Shown here: positions 8,414 to 16,555 of the stretch, in pieces
Position numbering within the stretch: position 1 is the first letter of the stretch
Layout: every line of letters begins with the position of its first letter
Translations under genes and position numbers: made by a program
Notes under the pieces: model-generated
What the model saw: the letters and a program-made list of their open reading frames with translations, nothing else
Database searches by the model: none
Told to the model about the DNA's origin: nothing
Assembly: GCA_947450695.1 (NCBI GenBank)
Contig: CANFWV010000011.1
Location: 1-63,555 of the forward strand
Source of the DNA: Comamonadaceae bacterium
GTDB lineage: Bacteria > Pseudomonadota > Gammaproteobacteria > Burkholderiales > Burkholderiaceae_C
Length of the DNA: 63,555 nt
Reading direction: 5' to 3'

Positions 8414-10317
8414 GCAATCTAGGGGCGTGTGCCAGTGGCTTGAGTGGGTGTCGTTTATGGCTGCTCAGCGCATGGGTGGTTTTCAATTTAGCGGGCTGTG
8501 CCGGCCAAACCGAATTCCTGGAGGGAAAGCGATTGCTGCAGGAGAACAAGATTGCAGAGGGTTTGAACCAACTGCAAGAGGCGATCCACAAGAATCCTAA
8601 TTCAAATGAATACAAGGTCATTTACGCATCAGCCAAAGACCGAGCCGTGCAGGGTTTGATGCGTCATGCAGAGCGTATGTTGCGGTCGCAACGCTTGGAT
8701 GTGGCTGAACAGACCTACAAACAAGTGTTGTCGATTGATCCGGGAAATGACATCGCTGTTCAAGGAATGGTGCAAGTTCAGACTCAACGGGACTTGGCGC
8801 TGAAGCTTCAACGCTTGCGCCATGCCAAGTTGGAGGGGGATTGGAAAAAGCTGCTCACTATTGCACAAAGCATGTTGGATCAACAGCCGGACCATATAGA
8901 GGCCTTGAGTGCACACCATGAGGCGACGTCCAAATTAGCCCCGCCACCGGTTGAGGAAACGCTGGGTGCCGCCTTTCGACAGCCTGCGAGCTTGGAGTTC
9001 CGGGAAGCCCCATTGCGACAAATATTTGATGCCCTGTCGCGCTCGTCTGGGCTGAATTTTATTTTTGACAAAGAATTGAATAAGCCTGACTTGAAAGCTT
9101 CGATCACCCTGCGGGACGGCACCGTTGAGTCTGCGTTGAACATGTTGTTGACGGCCAATCAGTTAGAGATGCAGGTGAGCAATGCGAACACGGTGTTGAT
9201 TTACCCCGCGACTGCGAGCAAGTTAAAAGAGTATCAAGAGCTGACGGTGCGCATGTTTCCGATGCTGTACGCCGATGCCAAGTTTGTGGCGGCGGCCATC
9301 AAGACTTTGTTCAAAGGGCGCGAGCCGGTGGTGGACGACAAGTTGAATTTGTTGGTCGTCAGAGACACGCCCGGCGCCATCAAGATCATCGAAAAGTTAG
9401 TTCGCCTCTACGACGTGCCTGAAGCTGAAGTCATGTTGGAGATGGAAATTTTGGAAGTCAGTCGCAGCAAATTGCTGCAGCTGGGCGTGAGCTGGCCCGA
9501 CAGTTTGACGCTCACGCCATTGGTGGGCAGCACTGCAAGCAGCTTGACTTTGAATGGATTACGAAGCTTGAATGGGGATACCACAGGGGTTCAAGTAGGG
9601 AATATGGCGCTGAATTTGAGCCAGCAAGATGACTTGGTCAATGTGTTGGCCAACCCCCGAATCCGGGTGGTCAATAAGGAAAAAGCCAAAGTCCTGATTG
9701 GTGACCGCGTTCCGGTGGTGACGGTGACGACGTCACCTACCGGCGGTTTTGCTGAAAACGTGACTTATGTCGATGTCGGTCTTAAATTAGATGTTGAGCC
9801 GGTGATCTACCGCGGCAGTGACATCGCCATCAAGGTGTCTATGGAAGTCAGCACCATTTCGGGATCAACGACGACAAAGCTGGGCACCGTGGCTTACTCG
9901 TTTGGCACCCGAACGGCCAATACCACACTGCGTTTGAAAGATGGGGAAACACAGGTTCTTGCTGGTTTGATCAGCGATGAAGACCGTGATTCGGCCAAAA
10001 AAATTCCGTCAGCCGGTGACCTGCCGGTGTTCGGGAAGTTATTTGGTTCCAGCCGTGATCAGTCTAAAAAAACTGAAATCATTTTGTCGATCACGCCGCG
10101 CTTGGTGCGCAACCAGATTTTGCGCGACAGCGCCGATCTGGAGTTCCTCAGCGGTCCGGAGTCGCGCATGAAGCAGTCAACCGGGACTTCGTCCGACAGT
10201 GTTTCTACAGCGTTAACGCCTGCCGTTAGCAGTCTGCCAAAATTGACTGTACCGACAGCCGTGGTGCCTGTTGCACCCGCTGCTCCGACCGAAGAGGGCA
10301 AAGGCAATGCGCCTTGA
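8410..10317 (+). CDS. gspD: Outer-membrane secretin lipoprotein with N-terminal TPR region (GspD-like)
   Basis: A 635-residue secretin. The N-terminus has a hydrophobic signal with lipobox L-A-G-C (Cys30), so the protein should be lipidated and may pilot itself to the outer membrane. Residues about 35-165 form TPR-like helices (EFLEGKRLL ... AEQTYKQVLSIDPGN). Then follow an N0/STN domain (LEFREAPLRQIFDALSRSSGLNFIFD), an N1/KH domain and the C-terminal secretin barrel with VPVVTVTTSP ... TYVDVGLKLDVEP and the LPVFGKLFGS motif. At 635 residues it is in the usual GspD size range, but the TPR-lipoprotein front end is not that of classical GspD. It is the presumed exit channel for the operon's substrates. 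Confidence 0.88.
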   Translation: MSNLGACASGLSGCRLWLLSAWVVFNLAGCAGQTEFLEGKRLLQENKIAEGLNQLQEAIHKNPNSNEYKVIYASAKDRAVQGLMRHAERMLRSQRLDVAEQTYKQVLSIDPGNDIAVQGMVQVQTQRDLALKLQRLRHAKLEGDWKKLLTIAQSMLDQQPDHIEALSAHHEATSKLAPPPVEETLGAAFRQPASLEFREAPLRQIFDALSRSSGLNFIFDKELNKPDLKASITLRDGTVESALNMLLTANQLEMQVSNANTVLIYPATASKLKEYQELTVRMFPMLYADAKFVAAAIKTLFKGREPVVDDKLNLLVVRDTPGAIKIIEKLVRLYDVPEAEVMLEMEILEVSRSKLLQLGVSWPDSLTLTPLVGSTASSLTLNGLRSLNGDTTGVQVGNMALNLSQQDDLVNVLANPRIRVVNKEKAKVLIGDRVPVVTVTTSPTGGFAENVTYVDVGLKLDVEPVIYRGSDIAIKVSMEVSTISGSTTTKLGTVAYSFGTRTANTTLRLKDGETQVLAGLISDEDRDSAKKIPSAGDLPVFGKLFGSSRDQSKKTEIILSITPRLVRNQILRDSADLEFLSGPESRMKQSTGTSSDSVSTALTPAVSSLPKLTVPTAVVPVAPAAPTEEGKGNAP

Positions 10318-10795
10318 CCATGGTCGTGAGCGTGGATTCACGTTGATCGAATTATTGGTGACGTTGGCCATCATCTCGACCTTTTCATTTTTGGTGGTGC
10401 CGGTCATACAGGTGACCATGCAGCGGGCCAAAGAAACAGAACTGCGGTCGGCCTTGAAAGAAATTCGCCGTGGAATCGATGCTTACAAACAAGCCAGTGA
10501 GTCGGGCGAGATCGTGGAGCCAGAGGGCTTGATTTCCGGCTATCCGCCTAATTTGAATGTGTTGGCAGACGGCGCGCGTTGGCGCGACGACAAGGCCAAA
10601 GGAAAAAAATACTTTTTACGCAAACTCCCGCGTGACCCTATGAACGACAACGCAGACCTTGCCGCTGCAGACACATGGGGAAAACGTTGTTATGAAAGCG
10701 AAGCGACTGAACCGCGCGAAGGTGCCGATGTCTACGATGTGTTTTCTCAGTCCAACAAAACGGGCCTGAATGGTATTGCATACCGGTGGTGGTGA
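10307..10795 (+). CDS. Pseudopilin (GspG/GspI-like)
   Basis: A 162-residue pseudopilin with basic leader MRLDHGRER and class III cleavage site GFTLIELLVT, Glu+5 present. The ATG at 10307 lies within the last codons of the secretin gene; longer readings have no prepilin-like leader. The C-terminal domain contains an LPRDPMND stretch similar to the calcium/structure loop of GspG-like pseudopilins, and ends YRWW. It is probably a minor pseudopilin, or a second major one. It is separated from the next pseudopilin gene by three bases. Confidence 0.85.
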   Translation: MRLDHGRERGFTLIELLVTLAIISTFSFLVVPVIQVTMQRAKETELRSALKEIRRGIDAYKQASESGEIVEPEGLISGYPPNLNVLADGARWRDDKAKGKKYFLRKLPRDPMNDNADLAAADTWGKRCYESEATEPREGADVYDVFSQSNKTGLNGIAYRWW

Positions 10796-10798
10796 TCC

Positions 10799-11197
10799 AT
10801 GAACAGTTTTCTGATTAAAAAAAGCGGCCGCGACTGCGGATTCACGCTGATTGAATTGTTGGTGGTGTTGGCCATTGTGTCGATGTTGCTGACCTTGGCG
10901 GTGCCCCGATTTTTTTCGAGTGTTGACACCGCTAAAGAAACAATCTTGGTCGAGAACTTGCGATTGACGCGTGAAACGCTGGACAAGTTCTACGCTGACG
11001 TCGGTCGTTACCCGGAGTCTTTGGACGAATTGGTCGAGAGCCAGTACCTGAAGGATTTACCCAACGATCCCGTGGTGAACAGCCGCACGGCTTGGGTCAT
11101 TGTTCCGCCGAAAGCGGGCAGCAAAGGCAAGGTCTTTGATCTTCACAGCAGCGCGCCTGGCAAAAATCGAATGGGTCAGCCTTTCGAGCAGCTATGA
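10799..11197 (+). CDS. Pseudopilin (GspG-like)
   Basis: A 132-residue pseudopilin with leader ending CGFTLIELLVVLAIVSM, Glu+5 present and a conserved N-terminal helix. The globular part has the GspG-type segment DVGRYPESLDEL and LPNDPVV. A Cys sits at -2 relative to the cleavage site. It overlaps the following gene by four bases. It has no canonical GspH, I, J or K neighbour, so its place in the pseudopilus is uncertain. Confidence 0.85.
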   Translation: MNSFLIKKSGRDCGFTLIELLVVLAIVSMLLTLAVPRFFSSVDTAKETILVENLRLTRETLDKFYADVGRYPESLDELVESQYLKDLPNDPVVNSRTAWVIVPPKAGSKGKVFDLHSSAPGKNRMGQPFEQL

Positions 11198-11652
11198 AAA
11201 CAGTGAACCGTGGCTATGCTTTTTTGATGCTCTTGCTCGCACTGGCCGTGGTCAGTTTGACAGCTGCGTCTTTTTTCAAACTCGGCCAGTTTGGTCAAAG
11301 ACGGACGGCCGAGTTGGAGTTGCTGGAAAAAGGCGCCCGCATGGACGCGGCGCTGCTTAGTTACGCCAGGCTGTCAGCGGGCGGTCAATCTGCTGCACCT
11401 AAGCGACTGGAGGACTTGTTGCACGACCCCAGATTTCCGAAGTCGGTGGTCCGCCACCTGCGCCAAGTGGAGGTTGACCCGATGACGGGCAGCAAAGAGT
11501 GGGGCTTGGTGAGGTCAGAAGATGGCACTGGTATTGTGGGGATGCACAGCCTCTCCGAACAAAAGCCGGTCATGACTGTTTTTGGCCCGGAGTTTGCCAG
11601 CTTTAAAGATTTGCCTCGTTATGCGGATTGGATTTTCGGCCAATCCCCATAG
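11194..11652 (+). CDS. Pseudopilin-like small bitopic protein, last gene of the secretion operon
   Basis: A 152-residue protein with an N-terminal hydrophobic helix after a basic start (MKTVNRGYAFLMLLLALAVVSLTAAS). The GYAFLMLLLAL stretch resembles a pseudopilin or GspK-like leader in which the Phe is present but Glu+5 is not, as is known for GspK. The rest is soluble, with a LEDLLHDPRFP and VDPMTGSKEWGLV pattern like that of pseudopilin globular domains. It is coupled by a four-base overlap to the previous pseudopilin. A tip-located, GspK-like role is a guess. Confidence 0.65.
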   Translation: MKTVNRGYAFLMLLLALAVVSLTAASFFKLGQFGQRRTAELELLEKGARMDAALLSYARLSAGGQSAAPKRLEDLLHDPRFPKSVVRHLRQVEVDPMTGSKEWGLVRSEDGTGIVGMHSLSEQKPVMTVFGPEFASFKDLPRYADWIFGQSP

Positions 11653-11681
11653 ATGTCGGCTCTGCCCCGCGCGGTGTTAGC

Positions 11682-13067
11682 TTAAGCCGCGAGAGAGGCA
11701 ACCGTTCGTGAACCTGACTGTTCAGATTCGACAGCGTCTTTGGCCGCTGCACGACCGATGCCGGTGTAGTCAAACCCCAGCTCTGCCATCAAGTCGGGTT
11801 CGTACAAGTTGCGACCATCCAAGATGACCGGCTGTTTTAAGCGCTTGGTGAGTTCAGCAAAGTCAGGGCTGCGGAACTCGCGCCACTCGGTGACGACGAT
11901 GAGTGCATCTGATCCGTCTGCGGCAGAGAGGGGCTCTTTACACAGCTCAAAACCAGACTGCTCTCCCCAAATCTCCTGCGCCCGATGCATCGCCACCGGG
12001 TCAAAGACTTTGACCCGTGCGCCCCGGCGCAGCAGGTCGTCGATCAGGTCAACGCTGGGTGCTTCGCGCATGTCGTCCGTGCCCGGTTTGAAGGCCAATC
12101 CCCACACCGCAAATTGCAGGCCGCTCAGATCTTGACCGAAGCGAGCCACGACGCGCCGGCCCAGCAGACCGCGCTGGCGGTCGTTGATGGTTTGTGTGGC
12201 TTTTAACATGCTTAATTCAGCACCGGCTTCTTCGGCGATGTGGGCCAGCGCCCGAACATCTTTTGGAAAGCAGGAGCCGCCCCAGCCGCAACCGGCGTAA
12301 AGAAAATGGGTGCCAATGCGCGAGTCGCTGCCAATACCGACGCGCACATGCTCAATGTCAGCGCCGACTTTTTCTGCCAGCAAGGCCATCTCGTTCATGA
12401 AACTGATGCGCGTGGCCAACATGGCGTTGGCCACGTACTTGGTCAGCTCGGCACTGCGAACATCCATCATGATCAAGCGGTCCCGATTGCGCAGGAAAGG
12501 GGAATACAGAGCACGCATGAGCAGCGCGGCTTGCTCGTTGTCGCAGCCCACGATGACGCGGTCTGGCCGCATGAAGTCGTCAATGGCGACGCCTTCTTTC
12601 AAAAACTCCGGGTTCGATACGACGGAAAAAGGCAGTACCGTGGCGCGCTGGCGCAAGGCGTTTGCAATCGACTTGCGGACCCTGTCCGCGGTACCCACAG
12701 GCACCGTGCTTTTGTTCACCACAACCTTGTAGTCATGCATGTGTTCACCGATGGTGTGTGCGACGCTCATCACATGTTGCAGGTCGGCAGAACCGTCTTC
12801 GGCGGCAGGTGTGCCGACGGCGATGAACAAGATCGTGCCGTGTGCCACAGCTGCCGCCATGTCGTTGGTGAATGTCAGTCGACCTGCTGCGGCGTTGCGT
12901 TGCAAGAGCGGCTCCAAACCCAGCTCATGGATCGGCGAGATGCCTTGCTGCAGGTTGGCCACCCGTTGGGTGTCGACGTCTACGCACATCACGCTGTTGC
13001 CCATTTCGGACAAACAGGCCGCCGTCACCAAGCCGACATAGCCGGCACCAAATACGCTGATCTTCAT
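11682..13067 (-). CDS. ugd: UDP-glucose 6-dehydrogenase
   Basis: A 461-residue enzyme that oxidises UDP-glucose to UDP-glucuronate with two NAD+. The N-terminal Rossmann motif GAGYVGLVTA, the central helix and the catalytic-cysteine loop (YAGCGWGGSCFPKD, the second Cys being the nucleophile) are present, followed by the C-terminal UDP-binding domain with FKPGTDDMREAPS. UDP-glucuronate could serve capsule or LPS synthesis, or glucuronosyl-diacylglycerol made by the GT4 enzymes of this region; the last is inference. The start codon is preceded by a GGAG ribosome site that lies in a perfect 8-bp stem (see separate entry). Confidence 0.95.
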   Translation of the reverse strand: MKISVFGAGYVGLVTAACLSEMGNSVMCVDVDTQRVANLQQGISPIHELGLEPLLQRNAAAGRLTFTNDMAAAVAHGTILFIAVGTPAAEDGSADLQHVMSVAHTIGEHMHDYKVVVNKSTVPVGTADRVRKSIANALRQRATVLPFSVVSNPEFLKEGVAIDDFMRPDRVIVGCDNEQAALLMRALYSPFLRNRDRLIMMDVRSAELTKYVANAMLATRISFMNEMALLAEKVGADIEHVRVGIGSDSRIGTHFLYAGCGWGGSCFPKDVRALAHIAEEAGAELSMLKATQTINDRQRGLLGRRVVARFGQDLSGLQFAVWGLAFKPGTDDMREAPSVDLIDDLLRRGARVKVFDPVAMHRAQEIWGEQSGFELCKEPLSAADGSDALIVVTEWREFRSPDFAELTKRLKQPVILDGRNLYEPDLMAELGFDYTGIGRAAAKDAVESEQSGSRTVASLAA

Positions 13068-13073
13068 AGGGCA

Positions 13074-13101
13074 CTCCAGATTTATTTTGGTTTATCTGGA
13101 G
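13074..13101 (-). promoter_or_regulatory. Hairpin that buries the ugd ribosome-binding site
   Basis: On the minus strand CTCCAGAT and ATCTGGAG form perfect 8-bp arms around a 12-base AT-rich loop. The 3' arm holds the GGAG Shine-Dalgarno sequence six bases before the ugd ATG at 13067. When folded, the stem would hide the ribosome site. The inverted repeat is seen directly; a regulatory role is inferred, and dyad binding by a repressor is an alternative. Confidence 0.55.
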
Positions 13102-13160
13102 AGTGATCGTCGCCTGGAAGCGTGTCGAGATGATGACGTTAGTGCGTCACATCGATGACA

Positions 13161-14039
13161 TCAAGCGGCTGCAGATTTGGGCAACTGCATCAGGGCTTGA
13201 CCCATCCGGATCTGTTGGCCGTTCTCAATGCCACTGCACAATTCAAACCCCTTGGGTGCAAACACAATGATGGTCGAACCATGCTCAAACCAGCCCAACT
13301 CCTGGCCTTTGACGCAAGGGGCAGCGCAAGCCATTTCGTTGGCGCCGCGGTAGCGTAAATGCAACAGTACATTCAAAAAATGCAGGCGCATGCTGGCCAC
13401 CAAAATGGCGGCAACAGGCACCAATGCAATCGGGTGGCCGGTGGCGGTCAAGCGCGCTCTTAGCACCGCGCGTTCATTGCGACAAAACAAGCGCTCGACT
13501 CTTTTCAGGGAAATCGGGTTCACGTTCCATGTGTCACCGCTGATGTAGGTCACATGCTCCACGGTCATGTCGTGCGGTGCGTGGAAGCGGTGGTACATGC
13601 CCGACGTTAATCGCAAAGTGACGTAACTGCCATCGTTGAATGCGGTCGTGTCTTGACTCGGTCCAAAGAGTTCGGCGATGGAATACGGGAAGCCCTTGGC
13701 CTGTATCACCAAGCCATCCTCGACCCGGCCGCAGGCACCCACGATGGCGTCGCTGGGACTGCTCATGACGGTTGGGTCCGGGTCGATCACCCGGGCGTCG
13801 GGTTTGAGCTCGCGGGTAAAGCAATCGTGCAGGCTGCCAAAGTGTTGCTGCTTGGCGTCGCTCAGGTCTAACTCGGTAAACAGGCGCCAGACCCAGATCG
13901 ACACACGTGTGAGCAGCGGGCTTTGGAGGTGGCTAAACCAACCCATCCAGCGCGTGAGCATGATGCGAGGGACTCGGTTGGTGAGCAAGAAGTTGATGTC
14001 TTCTTGAAGAAAAAATTGGCGGAAAAAATCTGTTTTCAT
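13161..14039 (-). CDS. psd: Phosphatidylserine decarboxylase
   Basis: A 292-residue proenzyme of the PSD family, which converts phosphatidylserine to phosphatidylethanolamine using a pyruvoyl group made by self-cleavage. The cleavage site is HGST with the pyruvoyl-forming Ser at about residue 255, leaving an alpha chain of about 38 residues, as in the family. LGST is the commoner form. The catalytic His region YHRFHAPHDMTVEHV and the NPISLKRVERLFCRNER stretch are typical; the Asp region reads SPSDAIVG. It lies back to back with the class III aminotransferase gene, 55 bases apart. Confidence 0.9.
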   Translation of the reverse strand: MKTDFFRQFFLQEDINFLLTNRVPRIMLTRWMGWFSHLQSPLLTRVSIWVWRLFTELDLSDAKQQHFGSLHDCFTRELKPDARVIDPDPTVMSSPSDAIVGACGRVEDGLVIQAKGFPYSIAELFGPSQDTTAFNDGSYVTLRLTSGMYHRFHAPHDMTVEHVTYISGDTWNVNPISLKRVERLFCRNERAVLRARLTATGHPIALVPVAAILVASMRLHFLNVLLHLRYRGANEMACAAPCVKGQELGWFEHGSTIIVFAPKGFELCSGIENGQQIRMGQALMQLPKSAAA

Positions 14040-14094
14040 GGAGTTGTCAAAAAAGGTAGTTAGGGTGGCGTGGTACTAATTCAGAGGAACAGTT

Positions 14095-15741
14095 ATGGAC
14101 GAAAGCATCGCTCTGCCGTTTTTGGCATTGGGCGTCTTGGCTTGGGTGCTGCCCAAGGCCAAGCGACGGATTGAACTCTCCCGTGCCAAGCATCGATCTT
14201 TGGCAGGCCATTCGCGCATTGCCAAACGCATCGCCGGCTTGCTTCCCGGCTATGCCTATGACGAGGCTACATTTTTTAATTCGGACCAGGCTGACAGCGC
14301 TGTGGTCCAGCGGCGTCGCGATGGTTTTTTTAAATTGGCGGCGACTTATGCTGAGCGCTTTCCCAAAAGCGTCGCCATGACAGCCAGCGCCCGCGAGATC
14401 ATTTCGGACCTTCAGTTCACCGGTCGTTACCGGGTGCCGTACCAGTACAGCGACTTTCTGAGCCAGCACATCAAAAGCGGCAGTTTTGTGAAGGCGTCGC
14501 AGGGCGTCACCGTCACCGACCTGGATGACAACGTCTTTTATGACCTGACCGGCTCCTATGGCGTGAACCTTTTGGGCTATGACTTTTACAAGGCCAGTAT
14601 TGAAGCTGGTCAGCAGTTGGTGAAAGACCTCGGCCCGGTTTTGGGTGCCTATCACCCTTGCGTGATGGAGAACGTGACCCGACTCAAAGCCATCTCGGGA
14701 TTGGACGAAGTGTCCTTTCACATGTCCGGTACAGAAGCGGTGATGCAGGCTGTGCGCCTGGCCCGCTACCACACCAAGCGCAGTCATTTGGTTCGCTTCA
14801 GCGGCTCGTACCACGGCTGGTGGGAAGACGTTCAACCCGGCCCTGGCAATCCGTTGCCGCCGCGGGAGACCCACACGCTCAAGGAGATGGACGAGCGCAC
14901 CCTTCACGTGTTGCGCACGCGCAATGACATTGCCTGTGTGTTGGTCAACCCGCTGCAAGCTTTGCACCCGAATGCGCCGGCACCTGGCGACTCGTCGTTG
15001 GTGGACAGCAGTCGTCGGGTGGCCTACGACCGCGCGGCTTACACGGACTGGCTGAAAAAGCTTCGGGCGGTTTGCACAGAGCGCGGGATTGTGCTGATTT
15101 TTGACGAGGTGTTTCTCGGCTTCCGCTTGGCACAAGGAGGGGCGCAAGCCTACTTTGGCATTCAGGCTGACATGGTGACCTACGGCAAGACCTTGGGCGG
15201 CGGTTTGCCCGTGGGTGTTGTGTGCGGCAGGTCGGCGCTGATGAAACGTTACCGGGACGATCGACCGGGCGACATTTGTTTTGCCCGTGGTACTTTCAAC
15301 GCGCACCCTTATGTGATGGGCGCCATGAAGGCTTTTCTCGATGCACTGGAAACCCCCGCGATTGTCCAGTTGTACGAGGGTATCGACGCTCGTTGGGACG
15401 GCAGGGCTCAACTGCTGAACGGTCGGCTCGAGGAGCAGGGTTTGCCGGTCCGGGTGGCGAATATGTCGACGGTTTGGACGGTGCTTTACACCCAGCCTTC
15501 CCGCTACAACTGGATGCTGCAGTTTTACTTGCGCGCGCATGGACTGGCCTTGAGCTGGGTTGGCAGTGGCCGTCTCATTTTCAGTTTGAACTATGGTGAT
15601 GTTGAATTTGGGGAGGTCGTCCGACGTTTTGCAGACGCGGTTCAGGCCATGCAAAACGATGGCTGGTGGAGTGGTCCAGAGCAAACCAATCAAACTATAC
15701 GCAAGGGAATTTTCAGGGAGATGTTGCGGCAACCGCGTTGA
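14095..15741 (+). CDS. Membrane-anchored class III aminotransferase, glutamate-1-semialdehyde aminomutase-like
   Basis: A 548-residue PLP enzyme. Residues 1-18 are hydrophobic and could anchor it to the membrane. About 130 residues then precede the class III fold. The PLP site is clear: substrate-side HMSGTEAVMQAVRLAR, the Asp that binds the pyridine nitrogen in IFDEVFLGFR, and the Schiff-base Lys365 in TYGKTLGGG. GSA aminomutases are near 430 residues and soluble, so the N-terminal extension argues for a different, perhaps lipid-linked, substrate. An AGAGGA-type ribosome site precedes the ATG. The divergent psd gene and the convergent Mpo1-like membrane protein suggest membrane-lipid metabolism; this is inference. 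Confidence 0.8.
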   Translation: MDESIALPFLALGVLAWVLPKAKRRIELSRAKHRSLAGHSRIAKRIAGLLPGYAYDEATFFNSDQADSAVVQRRRDGFFKLAATYAERFPKSVAMTASAREIISDLQFTGRYRVPYQYSDFLSQHIKSGSFVKASQGVTVTDLDDNVFYDLTGSYGVNLLGYDFYKASIEAGQQLVKDLGPVLGAYHPCVMENVTRLKAISGLDEVSFHMSGTEAVMQAVRLARYHTKRSHLVRFSGSYHGWWEDVQPGPGNPLPPRETHTLKEMDERTLHVLRTRNDIACVLVNPLQALHPNAPAPGDSSLVDSSRRVAYDRAAYTDWLKKLRAVCTERGIVLIFDEVFLGFRLAQGGAQAYFGIQADMVTYGKTLGGGLPVGVVCGRSALMKRYRDDRPGDICFARGTFNAHPYVMGAMKAFLDALETPAIVQLYEGIDARWDGRAQLLNGRLEEQGLPVRVANMSTVWTVLYTQPSRYNWMLQFYLRAHGLALSWVGSGRLIFSLNYGDVEFGEVVRRFADAVQAMQNDGWWSGPEQTNQTIRKGIFREMLRQPR

Positions 15742-15750
15742 GGTTGAGCT

Positions 15751-15776
15751 CGTCAGGACTCTCACGAGTCCTGACG
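15751..15776. terminator. Perfect hairpin between two convergent genes
   Basis: CGTCAGGACTC and GAGTCCTGACG form an 11-bp perfect stem with a TCAC loop. It lies just after the aminotransferase stop and just before the stop of the convergent Mpo1-like gene. There is no T-run on either side, so it is either a Rho-assisted bidirectional stop or an mRNA 3'-end stabiliser. Confidence 0.55.
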
Positions 15777-15786
15777 CTGGTCACGG

Positions 15787-16395
15787 TCACTTGTGGTTGA
15801 CATGCCCCATCGGGTCGATCATTTCGCCGCGCATCAAAGCCAGCGGGGCCTTGTGATACAGCATGATGTCGTGGAAGGGGTCGGTGATGATCTTGATGGC
15901 CCATACGATGCCTGTCCACAGGTCTTGTTGGATCCAAAGTTGGAGCACACGGAACACCAAACCGGCCACACCCAATGCCAGCCATGCCAAGCCGACATCG
16001 TCCAAGAACTCCATCAAACCGTTCGCGGGTGCCATCTGCCCAAACAGGGAAGGTTGCAGCCACAACACCACCGGCACCATGACCCAGACGGCCAGCAACA
16101 CCACTTTGCGACGGATGTTGTAGCCAATTTTGATGTGTTCTTTGTGTGCGTCGGTGGCTTGGTTGACCGTGTCATAACCACGTGGCTCAAAAAAGAAATG
16201 GCCGGCTTGCCGACTGGTCATGGAAACCATCCAGGCCAACAGCGCAGCCCATGCGGGATTGACGAACAGCAGCGCATAGGCGGTCACAAAACTGATCGCG
16301 CTGAGCAGATGCAGGCTCTGGTTGATGCGGCTGTGGTGGTAATAACGGTGGTCATCCCAACGCTGTGTCTTCAACTGTTGAAAAAAATCGTTCAC
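15787..16395 (-). CDS. Multi-pass membrane protein with Mpo1/DUF962-like motifs
   Basis: A 202-residue protein with four to five hydrophobic segments. The N-terminal part has the layout YHHSRINQSLHLLSAISFVTAYALLF followed by SRQAGHFFFEPRGYD, which resembles the H-x-x-x-x-N-x-x-x-H and G-H-x-x-x-E-P blocks of the Mpo1/DUF962 family (2-hydroxy fatty acid dioxygenases). The match is by eye and covers only the histidine blocks. The C-terminus has DPFHDIMLYHKAPLALMRGEMIDPMGHVNHK, rich in His. It could be a metal-dependent fatty-acid-modifying enzyme; the function is not established. Confidence 0.6.
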   Translation of the reverse strand: MNDFFQQLKTQRWDDHRYYHHSRINQSLHLLSAISFVTAYALLFVNPAWAALLAWMVSMTSRQAGHFFFEPRGYDTVNQATDAHKEHIKIGYNIRRKVVLLAVWVMVPVVLWLQPSLFGQMAPANGLMEFLDDVGLAWLALGVAGLVFRVLQLWIQQDLWTGIVWAIKIITDPFHDIMLYHKAPLALMRGEMIDPMGHVNHK

Positions 16396-16515
16396 ATAGG
16401 CCTCACTGAGTTTCGGGGAAGGGCGGTATGCCCAAGCTGATCAAGGTTGCCGCCTCAATTTAGTCTCTCAATATGAAAGTTTCGTGACGCGAGCGTTTCA
16501 ATTCAAATATCTGAT

Positions 16516-16533
16516 TTGTCACAAATCTGTTAC
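16516..16533 (+). promoter_or_regulatory. PHO box upstream of the GT4 gene
   Basis: Two 7-mers, TTGTCAC and CTGTTAC, are separated by AAAT, giving the 11-bp repeat expected for PhoB binding. It lies 22 bases before the ATG at 16556. If PhoB sits at the -35 position here, transcription would begin close to or at the start codon, so the mRNA may be nearly leaderless or the true start may be slightly downstream. Confidence 0.65.
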
Positions 16534-16555
16534 GAAGCGGCGACATCATCTGTGT

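Noticed and set aside
12240..13106. Open frame of 288 codons on the plus strand opposite ugd
   Set aside because: No recognisable motif; ugd on the other strand is certain. Shadow frame.
14047..15765. Open frame of 572 codons on the minus strand opposite the aminotransferase gene
   Set aside because: Composition is His/Gln/Arg-rich without family motifs. It mirrors a real gene with clear PLP motifs on the plus strand; a codon-bias shadow.
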